A DNA stretch of 64,000 bases from Erwinia sp. JUb26 (GTDB lineage: Bacteria > Pseudomonadota > Gammaproteobacteria > Enterobacterales > Enterobacteriaceae): assembly GCF_003751505.1 (NCBI RefSeq), contig NZ_RJVB01000003.1:246712-310711 (forward strand). Reading direction: 5' to 3'. The position numbers and the translations under genes are program-made. Positions 47,079-56,481 of the stretch are shown here, in pieces. The number at the start of each line of letters is the position of its first letter. The stretch's first letter is position 1. Below the pieces are notes generated by a model. It did no database searches, was not told the DNA's origin, and saw nothing but the letters and a program-made list of their open reading frames with translations.

Positions 47079-48473
47079 TTAAGCTTTTTTACGGCTGCGC
47101 AGGAACCAGCCCACGGCCAGCATCAGGAACCACAGCGGCGTCACCATCAGTGCCTGACGGGTATCCTCTTCCAGCGTTAATAGCACCAGTACGAAGGCGA
47201 AGAACGCCATGCATACCCAGCACATGAATTTGCCCAGCGGCATTTTATAGCTCGATTCCGCGTGGCGCTGCGGGTGCTTTTTACGGTAGGCGAGGTACGA
47301 GCACAGAATAATCGTCCAGACGAACATAAACAGAATGGCGGATACCGTGGTGACCAGGGTAAACACCGTCATGACGTTCGGGATCAGATAAATCAGCGCC
47401 ACGCCGCCCAGCAGGCATAAGCAGGAGAAGAACAGGCCGGTCGTCGGTACCGCACGGCTTGAAAGCACACCGAAACGGCGATGCGCCACGCCCTGCTGCG
47501 ACAGGCCGTATAGCATACGGCTGGTGGAAAAGATGCCGCTGTTGGCGGATGATGCCGCCGAGGTCAGTACCACGAAGTTAACGATACTTGCCGCTGCCGG
47601 CAGACCAATCAGCACAAACATTTCAACAAACGGACTGCGGTCAGCGACCACCTGATTCCACGGCGTCACCGCCATGATCACCATCAGCGCCAGCACATAG
47701 AACATAATGATGCGCAGCGGGATCGCGTTAATGGCGCGCGGCAGCACTTTTTTCGGGTCGTGAGTTTCCGCCGCTGCGGTGCCCACCAGCTCGATACCCA
47801 CGAAGGCGAATACGGCAATCTGGAAGCCGGCGAAGAAGCCGCTCAGCCCTTTCGGGAACATACCGCCGTGATCCCAGATATTGCTCAGGGACGCGGTGCC
47901 GCCGCCCGGCGAAGGATAGTGCATGGCAACCAGCACGATACCGGTAGCAATCAGCGCAACGATGGCAACGATCTTAATAATGGCGAACCAGAACTCCATT
48001 TCACCAAACAGCTTAACGGTGGCAACGTTAAGCGATAAGAAGACGACGATGCACAGCAGGGCGCTCATCCAGATGGAGAAATCGGGGAACCATAGCTGGA
48101 AGTAGGAGCTGATGGCCACCACATCTGCAATACCCGTTACTACCCAGCAGAACCAGTAAGTCCAGCCGGTAAAATAGCCCGCCCACGGGCCAAGCAGGTC
48201 CGCCGCGAAATCGCTAAAGGATTTGTACTCAAGATTGGAGAGCAGCAGCTCACCCATGGCACGCATAACGAAAAACAGCATAAAGCCGATGATCATATAA
48301 ACGAAGATGATCGAGGGCCCGGCCAGACTGATGGTTTTACCGGAACCCATAAACAGTCCGGTGCCGATGGCGCCACCGATGGCGATAAGCTGGATATGCC
48401 GGTTGTGCAGGTTACGCCGCAGCGTATCCGGGCCTTCCTCTGAAAGCGTTGCCTCTTTTGATTGATCAACCAT
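47079..48473 (-). CDS. cycA: D-serine/D-alanine/glycine transporter CycA
   Basis: Proton symporter of the amino acid-polyamine-organocation superfamily (AAT family), 12 hydrophobic helices, 464 residues. The N-terminal NLHNRHIQLIAIGGAIGTGLFMGSGK, then FFVMRAMGELLLSNLEYKSFSDFA, and C-terminal VTPLWF match E. coli CycA closely. ATG 48473, with AGGAGAACCTTA before it, gives the family start MVDQ; the open frame upstream to 48653 has no support. E. coli places cycA elsewhere, so this is a rearranged neighbourhood. Confidence 0.94.
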   Translation of the reverse strand: MVDQSKEATLSEEGPDTLRRNLHNRHIQLIAIGGAIGTGLFMGSGKTISLAGPSIIFVYMIIGFMLFFVMRAMGELLLSNLEYKSFSDFAADLLGPWAGYFTGWTYWFCWVVTGIADVVAISSYFQLWFPDFSIWMSALLCIVVFLSLNVATVKLFGEMEFWFAIIKIVAIVALIATGIVLVAMHYPSPGGGTASLSNIWDHGGMFPKGLSGFFAGFQIAVFAFVGIELVGTAAAETHDPKKVLPRAINAIPLRIIMFYVLALMVIMAVTPWNQVVADRSPFVEMFVLIGLPAAASIVNFVVLTSAASSANSGIFSTSRMLYGLSQQGVAHRRFGVLSSRAVPTTGLFFSCLCLLGGVALIYLIPNVMTVFTLVTTVSAILFMFVWTIILCSYLAYRKKHPQRHAESSYKMPLGKFMCWVCMAFFAFVLVLLTLEEDTRQALMVTPLWFLMLAVGWFLRSRKKA

Positions 48474-49114
48474 TAAGGTTCTCCTGTCGTGTTCTGTCCT
48501 GTGTAAATGAGTTAAAGCTCTGATGGCTTTTATTTCATTCGGTCCTGCCATGATTAGCTGGCATAAGATAGTGTAATAACCGGTTAAACGGGTAATTCTT
48601 TTCGGTAATAGTGATGGCGATCGAAGCGAATGATTCTGGTTGACAACACTCAACGGGGAGCTTAGCGCAAAACCGTACGGTTAAAGCAGAAAAAACAATG
48701 ACATTGCAGTATTTTTGCCTCATTCGCTTAAAAAATCATCACTGGTGACGGTGCGGATGAGACAAGATGCAGATCCCAAGGAAAAAAGCGTAAAGTTACT
48801 GTATGCTGAATGAGATAAATCCTATGATGCTGGTGATATTTGATGGTTAAATGACCGTCGCAGAGGGGGGCTTAGACCGCACAAGTGATAATAACATACG
48901 GTATTGTTATGGATTGGCGTAAATATGGACTTATTACGGTGAAAAAATAGCTACACTTAATAAAAATTAGCGAACAATCCGTTAATTTACTCATGTAAGC
49001 ATTACAACAAAAACCATTTAGCCTGGTCACATTTAATGTCCAATTACGCAGCAATATTGACAATGAAAATTAAAATCAAAACTCATCGTATCCCTTCATT
49101 CCATTGGGGAATTA
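48474..49114. promoter_or_regulatory. 641-base divergent intergenic region between cycA and sdiA
   Basis: No convincing gene. The cycA side (48474-48560) contains GAACACGACAGGAGAACC before the start. In E. coli this leader is a target of sRNA GcvB, but I cannot confirm pairing. The remainder becomes AT-rich towards sdiA (48860-49110), and should hold both promoters. Short frames here (for example 48872-49063, minus) lack a ribosome site. Confidence 0.5.
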
Positions 49115-49837
49115 ATGGCTGCTGACACTTATTTCAGCTGGCGAGACGCAGTTCAATTCGATTTCAGTAAACAAACTGAGGTTGATCGGGTGACCCTGTT
49201 AATTGAGCAGCACGCAAAGCGTCTCGGATTCGATTTTTATGTGCTTTTCATCAGGCATCCTGTGCCATTTACCCGGCCGAAGACCTTTTATTACTGTAAT
49301 TTGCCGGAAGAATGGATAAATTTTTATTTTCAGAAAAATTATTCTCCTGTGGATCCGATACTAAGGAATTGTCATTTCCCGGGCAGCCTGTGGGTGTGGG
49401 ACGATGAGAGTGCTGGTGAAGGCGCAGTAATGATGCAGGCCGCCCGGCAACACGGGATTTACCACGGCATTTCAACCTCTGCCATCGCCCAAAACCGGGC
49501 AACGGGAATATTATCATTCGCCTCATCAGATCCGTTCAATAATGTAAAATTAACCACCGAGTTAGAGCTTAAACTCCAGTATCTGGTGGAACTGTCTCTG
49601 GCGGCGCTCACTCGCCTGAATGATATTTCAATGGTGTCAGTAAAACTGGAATTAAGTGACCGCGAGCGTGAAATCCTCAAGTGGACCGCTGAAGGAAAAA
49701 CATCAGCTGAAATATCGCTGATACTTTCTATTTCACAGCACACGGTTAATTTTCATCAGAAAAACATGCAAAAACGATTAAATGCGCCAAACAAAACGCA
49801 AATTGCTTCTTACGCGGCCGCCATCGGTTTGATCTGA
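49115..49837 (+). CDS. sdiA: LuxR-family AHL receptor SdiA
   Basis: Quorum-sensing transcription factor, 240 residues, same as E. coli SdiA. The AHL-binding domain (about 15-165) keeps RHPVPFTRPK, the Trp/Tyr pair in EEWINFY, the DP of PVDPIL and the Trp of WVWDDE. The GerE-type HTH (about 175-240) is almost identical to E. coli: SDREREILKWTAEGKTSAEI and NFHQKNMQKRLNAPNKTQ. GGGGAATTA precedes the ATG. A luxI-type gene follows 128 bases downstream, unlike in E. coli and Salmonella where SdiA has no synthase. Confidence 0.95.
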   Translation: MAADTYFSWRDAVQFDFSKQTEVDRVTLLIEQHAKRLGFDFYVLFIRHPVPFTRPKTFYYCNLPEEWINFYFQKNYSPVDPILRNCHFPGSLWVWDDESAGEGAVMMQAARQHGIYHGISTSAIAQNRATGILSFASSDPFNNVKLTTELELKLQYLVELSLAALTRLNDISMVSVKLELSDREREILKWTAEGKTSAEISLILSISQHTVNFHQKNMQKRLNAPNKTQIASYAAAIGLI

Positions 49838-49847
49838 CAAAAGACGC

Positions 49848-49867
49848 AACTACTAATTTTGGTAGTT
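49848..49867. promoter_or_regulatory. lux-box-like palindrome upstream of the AHL synthase gene
   Basis: AACTACTAATTTTGGTAGTT: 20 bases, 6-base perfect arms with the CT-N12-AG spacing typical of lux/las boxes, 98 bases upstream of the synthase start and 10 bases after the sdiA stop. Likely bound by SdiA. Confidence 0.6.
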
Positions 49868-49880
49868 TCGTATTACTAAC

Positions 49881-49912
49881 GGGTTGTCTACCCTTCGCAA
49901 GGGTAACAACCC
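49881..49912 (+). repeat. Hairpin between sdiA and the synthase gene
   Basis: GGGTTGT (49881-49887) pairs with ACAACCC (49906-49912), with an inner stem ACCCTT/AAGGGT. No T tract follows, so it may be a weak sdiA terminator, an attenuator, or a leader structure for the synthase mRNA. Confidence 0.5.
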
Positions 49913-49965
49913 TGCGCGGCCCGCCTGGGGCGGTTTTCGTGCGGGAGTGCGACGGGGATTTATCA

Positions 49966-50589
49966 ATGAAAATTATTCAGACCAAACTGAAGGATATGCC
50001 TTCCTCGTTGCTGGCCGAGTTGGGAAGCTATCGTTACAGCGTTTTTGCCAGAGAAGAAGGCTGGTCAATTCCGTCACGGCTTAGCACCCCCGGTCAGGAG
50101 TACGATCGCTTCGATCGCTCAGATGTTTGCTGGCTGATTGCCTGGCATGCGCAGCACGGTATCTGCGGCTGCGCCCGGCTGATGAAATGGCAGTGTCCTG
50201 ATAATAACGACCTTTCTGACGCCGAGCGTGAAAGCCTGAACGGCGGCCCGATCTGGGAAATGTCGCGTTTTTCAGCGCGTCTGGAAATTGACAGCGAGTT
50301 GCCGTTGAATATTTTATGGCATGCACTGCAGCTGGCCGAGCAGTCCGGCATTGGCAATTTATTCAGCGCAGCCACACCGATGCTGGAGAAAATGTTTGGC
50401 CAGTATCACGTTAACTACCTGCCGCTGCCGCCGGGCGTAATTCAGTCGGAAGACAATCTGTTCGCCGTAAAAATACCGGTGTCACAGCCCGAGCTGGCAA
50501 GCCGTTTTCACGGCTCCAGACGCTTTAAGCCTGAAGAGGTCCTGCCGTCACTGGGCGTTTCCATCAGTTGGGGGATGCGCGGCCGCTAG
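49966..50589 (+). CDS. LuxI-family acyl-homoserine lactone synthase
   Basis: Makes an N-acyl-homoserine lactone from SAM and an acyl-ACP. 207 residues from ATG 49966. By hand, nine of the ten residues invariant in the family are found: Arg23, Phe27, Trp33 (YRYSVFAREEGW), Glu45, Asp47 and Asp50 (QEYDRFD), Arg71 (GCARLM), Glu98 and Arg101 (WEMSRF); the Phe expected near residue 84 is not evident. Acyl chain length cannot be read. GGGGATTTATCA precedes the start. It follows sdiA and overlaps convergent GlpM-family gene by 4 bases. Confidence 0.92.
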   Translation: MKIIQTKLKDMPSSLLAELGSYRYSVFAREEGWSIPSRLSTPGQEYDRFDRSDVCWLIAWHAQHGICGCARLMKWQCPDNNDLSDAERESLNGGPIWEMSRFSARLEIDSELPLNILWHALQLAEQSGIGNLFSAATPMLEKMFGQYHVNYLPLPPGVIQSEDNLFAVKIPVSQPELASRFHGSRRFKPEEVLPSLGVSISWGMRGR

Positions 50590-50924
50590 GCATGCCATTT
50601 CGACCACAGGGTAATCAACAGCCAGGCCGCCACGGACCAGCAGGCGACCGCGGCCATCAATGCAGGCACCAGGCGCATCATGTTGATGAAATACCACAGC
50701 GAAAGCAGATAAACGAAGTAGGGAATAATCGCCCACATGCCGAACAGGATGGTTGCGCGCAGCGCTTCCATTCCGCGCTCGCTGCCGACGATATAGTGTG
50801 CGATCAGCGCAAACGTTGGGAACAGCGGGATCAGTCCGGCAAGATAGTAATTACGTGTTTTTGCGAGTATCCCGATCAGTAAAACCACCACAGCGCCAAG
50901 TATCGCTTTTATCAGTAAGGCCAT
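50586..50924 (-). CDS. ydgC: GlpM-family inner membrane protein (YdgC-like)
   Basis: 112-residue protein with four hydrophobic helices, closely similar to E. coli YdgC (111 residues): LLIGILAKTRNYYLAGLIPLFPTFALIAHYIV and IIPYFVYLLSLWYF. The family is named after Pseudomonas GlpM, associated with alginate and glycerol phenotypes; its mechanism is unknown. In E. coli ydgC is at a different map position. Convergent with the AHL synthase gene. Confidence 0.9.
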   Translation of the reverse strand: MALLIKAILGAVVVLLIGILAKTRNYYLAGLIPLFPTFALIAHYIVGSERGMEALRATILFGMWAIIPYFVYLLSLWYFINMMRLVPALMAAVACWSVAAWLLITLWSKWHA

Positions 50925-51066
50925 TATTTCTTCAACTGGTTATGAATTGTTACACCGGGAGCGAAGTACACCTTCGGTTACGGGCGCAGGGTAAACGGCG
51001 CGGGTAAATATAAAGACTCCGGCACCGGTCCGGACAGATCCATCCGGCTTTCGGTGCCGGTCTGTA

Positions 51067-51291
51067 CTACTGACGGAAAGCGTATTTGATTTGCTTTACG
51101 GTATTACTGAATACTTCGGCCTGCTGCTCATCCTCTAAGCCCGCAATGTAGCGTTCCATATTGATGATCACTTTGCCCGCGTCGGCCTGACCAATCGATT
51201 TCAGCATCAGCGTAACCAGCGCCTTCATGCAGGTGACTTCGTTAGCTAACGCCTTAACGTCTTCACTGGTTGAAAAGTCAATCTGACTCAT
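51067..51291 (-). CDS. yecF: Small conserved protein YecF (DUF2594)
   Basis: 74 residues, the size of E. coli YecF. Shared segments are [28 protein letters not shown] and the end [13 protein letters not shown]. Predicted helical and cytoplasmic; function unknown. It is next to uvrY as in E. coli, in the opposite direction. AGGAGAGATC lies before the start. Confidence 0.93.
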   Translation of the reverse strand: MSQIDFSTSEDVKALANEVTCMKALVTLMLKSIGQADAGKVIINMERYIAGLEDEQQAEVFSNTVKQIKYAFRQ

Positions 51292-51816
51292 GATCTCTCC
51301 TGATAAATGATAAAAAACATGCTCCTGAGCCGCAGGACAGGGCGCGAAAAATTGTTAAAAGTATATCATACAACGCGTAAAAAAAAGCAGATGCGCACTC
51401 TCCGTTCGTGCTCCCTATGCAGGTTAAGAGTGTTAAGAGAAACGGTAACGCAGTCCGCCTGGCTTCTGGCTTAATACTGAACATAATTAAGTCATCAGTT
51501 CTCTCTGACCGCCTGTAAAATTTATCGAATCAAATCGTAGATTGATGATTATTTCGCTAACTCCATGTAAATAATGATTATTGTTTTTCTTGTCTTTCTT
51601 TTTCGTAACTATTTATTGCCATTATTCCGCCTGTTATCGACATCGCTCATTTAGTCATTTTCCACAGCGTTCTTTTTTATTTTGCATTATGATTTAAGAA
51701 ACTAAATGGTTAGCCGCTGTGTTAAATATGTTCTACCAATGAAAAAAAAGTAGTAGAATAACGACCCTGCAATAATTGCTAATCGTCACCTGCCTCAGGC
51801 ATTTAGGGAGTTCCGT
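51292..51816 (+). promoter_or_regulatory. 525-base region upstream of uvrY
   Basis: AT-rich DNA between divergent yecF and uvrY with no supported gene; a 68-codon minus frame (51278-51484) lacks conservation to anything I know. The long space suggests a complex uvrY promoter. A small hairpin TGCCTcaGGCA (around 51791-51801) lies just before the AGGGAG ribosome site, and GGA is exposed nearby. Confidence 0.45.
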
Positions 51817-52473
51817 TTGATAAGCGTTTTTCTCGTCGATGACCACGAACTGGTGCGTACAGGGATCCGTCGCATACTGGACGATATCAAAGGTATCCAG
51901 GTAGTCGGTGAAGCCAACTGTGGTGAGGATGCAGTCAAATGGTGTCGCGGCAACAACGTTGACGTGGTGCTGATGGATATGAATATGCCCGGTATCGGCG
52001 GCCTTGAGGCCACGCGTAAAATTGTGCGCTACACGCCGGATGCTAAAGTGATCATGCTGACCATTTACACTGAAAGCCCGCTGCCGGCAAAAGTGATGCA
52101 GGCCGGTGCCGCAGGCTACCTCAGCAAAGGGGCTGCGCCGCAGGAAGTGGTCAACGCGATTCGTTCAGTCAATGCCGGACAGCGCTACATCGCGTCGGAT
52201 ATTGCCCAGCAAATGGCACTGAGTCAGATCGAACCGCAGGCCGAATCGCCGTTCAGCTGTTTGTCAGAACGCGAACTGCAGATTATGCTGATGATTACTA
52301 AAGGTCAGAAAGTGACTGAGATTTCCGAACAGCTGAACCTTAGCCCGAAAACGGTCAACAGCTACCGCTATCGGATGTTCAGCAAGCTTAATATCAGCGG
52401 TGACGTCGAGTTAACCCATCTGGCCATCCGTTATGGCCTGTTTAATTCGGAACCGTTAATCAGTAGTGAGTAG
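51817..52473 (+). CDS. uvrY: Response regulator UvrY
   Basis: BarA-UvrY (GacA-type) response regulator that activates csrB/csrC sRNA genes. 218 residues: receiver domain with [10 protein letters not shown], phospho-acceptor Asp54 ([10 protein letters not shown]) and Lys in [10 protein letters not shown]; LuxR-type HTH at about 145-205 ([20 protein letters not shown]...[14 protein letters not shown]). The start is a TTG at 51817 with AGGGAG six bases before it, and gives the family N-terminus. Its end overlaps uvrC by 8 bases, so uvrYC is an operon. Confidence 0.97.
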   Translation: MISVFLVDDHELVRTGIRRILDDIKGIQVVGEANCGEDAVKWCRGNNVDVVLMDMNMPGIGGLEATRKIVRYTPDAKVIMLTIYTESPLPAKVMQAGAAGYLSKGAAPQEVVNAIRSVNAGQRYIASDIAQQMALSQIEPQAESPFSCLSERELQIMLMITKGQKVTEISEQLNLSPKTVNSYRYRMFSKLNISGDVELTHLAIRYGLFNSEPLISSE

Positions 52474-54301
52474 TATGGCGTTTGATGCTCGTTCCTTCCT
52501 GAAAACTGTGACCAGTCAGCCTGGCGTCTATCGAATGTATGATGCCAGCGAGACGGTGATTTATGTCGGCAAAGCTAAGGATCTGAAAAAGCGCCTCTCC
52601 AGCTATTTTCGCGGCAACCTTGCCAGCCGAAAAACCGAAGCGCTGGTGGCGTTGATCCAGCAGATTGACGTGACCGTGACCCACACCGAGACGGAAGCGC
52701 TGCTGCTTGAGCACAACTATATTAAGCTCTATCAGCCGCGCTATAACGTTCTGCTGCGCGACGATAAATCCTATCCCTATATTTTTCTTAGCGCCGATAC
52801 GCATCCGCGGCTTGCCAGCCATCGCGGCGCCAAACACGCCAAAGGGGAGTACTTCGGTCCTTTCCCCAATGGCTACGCGGTGCGGGAAACGCTGTCGCTG
52901 CTGCAGAAGGTTTTTCCGGTGCGCCAGTGTGAAAACAGCGTGTACCGCAACCGTACGCGCCCGTGCCTGCAGTATCAGATTGGTCGCTGTTTAGGCCCCT
53001 GCGTCAGCGGACTGGTGACTGAAGAAGAATATGCGCAGCAGATTAACTACGTGCGGCTGTTTCTTTCCGGTAAAGACGATCAGGTGCTCAACCAACTGGT
53101 CACCCGGATGGAAGCGGCGGCGATGGAACTGCGTTTTGAAGAGGCCGCGCGCCTGCGCGATCAAATTCAGGCGGTGCGACGCGTTACGGAAAAACAGTTC
53201 GTTTCCAATCAGGGAGACGATATGGACGTTATCGGCGTGGCCTTCGATGGCGGCCTGGCCTGCCTGCACGTGCTGTTTATCCGTCAGGGCAAGGTGCTGG
53301 GCAGCCGCAGTTATTATCCGAAGGTCCCGGCGGGAACGGATCAGGCCGAAGTGGTTCAAACCTTCGTCGGGCAGTTCTATTTACAGGGCAGCCAGGCCCG
53401 AACCCTTCCTTCCGATATCCTGCTGGATTTTACCCTGCCGGAAAAAGATCTGCTGGCCGATTCCCTGACCGAGCTTGCCGGGCGGAGGGTGAGCATACAA
53501 AGCAAACCGCGCGGCGATCGCGCCCGTTACCTGAAGCTGGCGAGAACCAATGCCGCCACGGCGCTGGCAACGCGACTGGCGCAACATTCCACCGTGCATC
53601 AGCGGTTGTCCGAGCTGGCGCAGGTGCTGGAACTGCCCGAAATCAACCGCATGGAGTGTTTTGACATCAGCCACACTATGGGGGAGCAGACCGTCGCTTC
53701 CTGCGTCGTCTTTGATGCCAATGGTCCGGTGCGCAGTGAATACCGACGCTATAATATCAGCGGGATTACGCCAGGGGATGACTACGCGGCGATGAATCAG
53801 GTGCTGCGCCGCCGTTATGGTAAAGAGCTGGAAGAGAGTAAAATCCCCGATGTGATTTTGATCGACGGCGGTAAGGGACAGCTGGCGCAGGCGAAAAGCG
53901 TTTTCGCCGAGCTGGACGTCAGCTGGGATAAACAGCATCCTTTACTGTTAGGCATTGCGAAAGGCACCGATCGCAAGGCGGGGCTGGAAACGCTGTTTTT
54001 CGAACCGGAGGGGGAGGGTTTTTCTCTGCCGCCGGATTCCGCTGCGCTACATGTATTGCAGCATATTCGTGATGACTCTCACAATCATGCAATTACGGGT
54101 CATCGAAATAAACGGGCGAAAGTGAAAAATACCAGCGCGCTGGAAACGATAGAAGGCATAGGCCCGAAACGTCGTCAGATGCTGCTGAAGTACATGGGAG
54201 GCCTGCAACCGCTGATAAATGCTTCAGTGGAAGAGATTGCCAAAGTACCGGGAATTTCGCATGCACTGGCCGAAAAAATCTTCTATGCGCTGAAACACTA
54301 A
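52466..54301 (+). CDS. uvrC: Excinuclease ABC subunit C
   Basis: UvrC makes both incisions in nucleotide excision repair with UvrB. 611 residues: GIY-YIG nuclease (about 12-95; [26 protein letters not shown]), UvrB-binding UVR region (about 200-240), RNase H-like endonuclease domain ([26 protein letters not shown]) and tandem helix-hairpin-helix ([22 protein letters not shown], about 550-611). Start GTG at 52466 overlaps uvrY, as in E. coli. Confidence 0.97.
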   Translation: MSSMAFDARSFLKTVTSQPGVYRMYDASETVIYVGKAKDLKKRLSSYFRGNLASRKTEALVALIQQIDVTVTHTETEALLLEHNYIKLYQPRYNVLLRDDKSYPYIFLSADTHPRLASHRGAKHAKGEYFGPFPNGYAVRETLSLLQKVFPVRQCENSVYRNRTRPCLQYQIGRCLGPCVSGLVTEEEYAQQINYVRLFLSGKDDQVLNQLVTRMEAAAMELRFEEAARLRDQIQAVRRVTEKQFVSNQGDDMDVIGVAFDGGLACLHVLFIRQGKVLGSRSYYPKVPAGTDQAEVVQTFVGQFYLQGSQARTLPSDILLDFTLPEKDLLADSLTELAGRRVSIQSKPRGDRARYLKLARTNAATALATRLAQHSTVHQRLSELAQVLELPEINRMECFDISHTMGEQTVASCVVFDANGPVRSEYRRYNISGITPGDDYAAMNQVLRRRYGKELEESKIPDVILIDGGKGQLAQAKSVFAELDVSWDKQHPLLLGIAKGTDRKAGLETLFFEPEGEGFSLPPDSAALHVLQHIRDDSHNHAITGHRNKRAKVKNTSALETIEGIGPKRRQMLLKYMGGLQPLINASVEEIAKVPGISHALAEKIFYALKH

Positions 54302-54372
54302 GCATTGCAACACCCGTAGCAATGTAGGAACATAGAGACAAATTCTACTCTGTCCAAACAGTTAGCATAATT

Positions 54373-54921
54373 ATGCCATTTAATATCCCGACCTTACTGA
54401 CCCTGTTTCGCGTAGTCTTAATTCCATTTTTCGTGCTGGCGTTTTACCTGCCGTTCGAATGGGCTCCGCTGCTTTGTGCGCTGATCTTTGTCGTTGCTGC
54501 GGTAACAGACTGGTTTGACGGGTTTCTTGCCCGTCGCTGGAAGCAAACCACCCGTTTCGGTGCCTTCCTCGACCCGGTTGCCGATAAGGTGATGGTTGCC
54601 ATGGCGCTGGTGCTGGTGGCGGAATACTTCCACGCCTGGTGGATCACGCTGCCTGCGGCCACCATGATCGCCCGTGAGATCATTATTTCTGCGCTGCGCG
54701 AGTGGATGGCAGAAATCGGTAAACGCAGCAGCGTTGCCGTATCCTGGATCGGTAAAGTGAAAACCACGGCGCAGATGCTGGCACTGTTTGCTCTGCTCTG
54801 GCGTCCAAACTCTATCGTCGAAGGGATTGGCGTTGCCGCGCTGTACATCGCTGCCGTCCTGACTTTCTGGTCAATGTTCCAATATTTGAGCGCTGCACGC
54901 GGCGATTTGCTCGAACGTTGA
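54373..54921 (+). CDS. pgsA: CDP-diacylglycerol-glycerol-3-phosphate 3-phosphatidyltransferase
   Basis: Makes phosphatidylglycerophosphate, the first step to phosphatidylglycerol and cardiolipin. 182 residues, E. coli size, with about five to six hydrophobic helices and the CDP-alcohol transferase motif [11 protein letters not shown]-x8[10 protein letters not shown]. It follows uvrC after 71 bases. No terminator is evident before the tRNA cluster, so readthrough is possible. Confidence 0.96.
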   Translation: MPFNIPTLLTLFRVVLIPFFVLAFYLPFEWAPLLCALIFVVAAVTDWFDGFLARRWKQTTRFGAFLDPVADKVMVAMALVLVAEYFHAWWITLPAATMIAREIIISALREWMAEIGKRSSVAVSWIGKVKTTAQMLALFALLWRPNSIVEGIGVAALYIAAVLTFWSMFQYLSAARGDLLER

Positions 54922-55094
54922 TCGAAGCGACTTAAAAAGCAGCAAACGGACGCATTGTACGGATAATTTGATTGACTCATTGCTCCATGTCAGTAGAATG
55001 CAACGCATCGAAAGGCAGCAGGGTCTGCCAGAAGATAAAGCAAATCAGCAGCTTCTGAGTTTCACTCAAACAAAGCAGCAAAGTTGATAGCTAA

Positions 55095-55170
<76 letters not shown>

Positions 55171-55212
55171 ATTTTAGTCGTTAGAGTTTCTCTGAAGACA
55201 AAAAAGAATAAA

Positions 55213-55286
55213 GGCGCGTTGGCAGAGTGGCCATGCTACGGATTGCAAATCCGTCTACCTCGGTTCGACTCCGGGACGCGCCTCCA
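55213..55286 (+). tRNA. cysT: tRNA-Cys (GCA)
   Basis: 74 bases, acceptor GGCGCGT with ACGCGCC, anticodon loop TTGCAAA gives GCA, T arm CGGTTCGACTCCG, CCA encoded. Confidence 0.97.
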
Positions 55287-55299
55287 ATCTTACATCCAG

Positions 55300-55385
55300 G
55301 CCCGGATGGTGAAATCGGTAGACACAAGGGATTTAAAATCCCTCGGCTTATGGCTGTGTGGGTTCAAGTCCCACTCCGGGCACCA
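55300..55385 (+). tRNA. leuZ: tRNA-Leu (UAA)
   Basis: 86-base class II tRNA: acceptor GCCCGGA with TCCGGGC, anticodon loop TTTAAAA gives UAA, long variable arm CTCGGCTTATGGCTGTG, CCA encoded. Same three-gene order as E. coli. Confidence 0.96.
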
Positions 55386-55441
55386 TATTCGAAGTACCGA
55401 TTAAAACGAATAAAATCAAAGCAATATGTAGTAATGTCGTG

Positions 55442-55463
55442 ACCGCCCAAGGGCGGTTTTTTT
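55442..55463 (+). terminator. Terminator after the tRNA cluster
   Basis: ACCGCCC-AA-GGGCGGT stem followed by seven T bases. As drawn, the loop is two bases; opening inner pairs gives a normal loop. Confidence 0.88.
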
Positions 55464-55555
55464 GTTTCCGCCCCGCAGTATTCCTGATACCCTTTCCTAA
55501 TATTATTCTGCTCTCTTCTGCCCACCTCCACTTGTCCTCCGATACAATTAGATCG

Positions 55556-56308
55556 ATGATGTCGGCTCCTCCGCCTGAGAATGAGTCTCCACAGATGTTA
55601 ATCAGTACCGATGAAGCCAGAACCATCAATACCGACAGTCGCCTGGCGTGCACGCTTGCCGCGGTGGCGGGTGCGCTGAATACGGCGGCTTTTGAGATCG
55701 TGGGGTTTTTCTCGGCGAATATGACCGGCAACGTTTCGTCGCTGTCGGATAATCTGGCAAAAGCCAACCTAAAGTCGGGAGCCTTGTTCCTGGCGGTGCT
55801 GCTGCTGTTTATCGCCGGTTCTGCCTTCTCCACCACCATTATCAATGCCGGGAGAAGAAGGGGAATACGCACGATATTTGCGGCGAATATTTTGGTCGAA
55901 GCGCTGGCGCTGATCGCGCTGGGCATCGTTGAGATGTGGTTCAATCCGTCCTATCCCGGGCTGCTGCTGATATTTTCATTGAGCTTCTTGATGGGACTGC
56001 AGAATGCGGTCGTGACGCGGATCTCCAACGCCAGGGTCAGAACCACTCACGTTTCCGGTACGGCAACGGATATTGGCATTGAGGTAGCGATGCTGATTGA
56101 CGTCTTCCGGCGTAAAGAATCACCGAAGGACGCACCGCTTTATCTGGAAAGGCTGGGGCTACATTCATCAACGCTTTTAGCGTTTTTTGTCGGTGGGATC
56201 GCCGGGATCTGGCTGTCTAAGCTGTTTGGCTATGTATTCCTGATCGTTATTGGGGTGGGGCTGGTTTATCTTTCACTGGCGACGATTTTCAGAAAGCGGC
56301 CTGCCTGA
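55556..56308 (+). CDS. YoaK-family (DUF1275) membrane protein
   Basis: 250-residue membrane protein with about six hydrophobic helices, function unknown. Family features are AAVAGALNTAAFEIVGFFSANMTGNVS near the N-terminus, the central FLMGLQNAVVTRISNARVRTTHVSGTATDIG, and a final pair of helices. The start is uncertain: ATG at 55556, 55559 or 55595, all with weak ribosome sites; a longer frame would run into the tRNA-Leu gene and is excluded. Confidence 0.8.
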   Translation: MMSAPPPENESPQMLISTDEARTINTDSRLACTLAAVAGALNTAAFEIVGFFSANMTGNVSSLSDNLAKANLKSGALFLAVLLLFIAGSAFSTTIINAGRRRGIRTIFAANILVEALALIALGIVEMWFNPSYPGLLLIFSLSFLMGLQNAVVTRISNARVRTTHVSGTATDIGIEVAMLIDVFRRKESPKDAPLYLERLGLHSSTLLAFFVGGIAGIWLSKLFGYVFLIVIGVGLVYLSLATIFRKRPA

Positions 56309-56322
56309 ATAAAGCCGGCTAC

Positions 56323-56398
56323 CTGGCTAAAATTCCCGATAGAGCCTGGCTGAAATTACCGATCCATCCAGAGTCGAACCCTGCTGGAATCACCGATC
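56323..56398. repeat. Degenerate three-copy repeat
   Basis: Three imperfect copies of CTGGCTGAAATTACCGATC start at 56323, 56346 and 56381, and a weaker fourth partial copy follows near 56418. It lies in the gap between the YoaK-type and RraA-like genes; role unknown. Confidence 0.5.
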
Positions 56399-56481
56399 AA
56401 GCCAGGCTTGAAATCGTCTGGAATCATCCCGTTAGCCCGGCGGGTCACCGGGGAGGGATCGATTTTAAAACGCTGCACCAT

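Noticed and set aside
48872-49063. 63-codon minus frame between cycA and sdiA
   Set aside because: AT-rich, no ribosome site and no recognisable similarity.
51278-51484. 68-codon minus frame upstream of yecF
   Set aside because: Overlaps the yecF start region, no ribosome site, no known relative.
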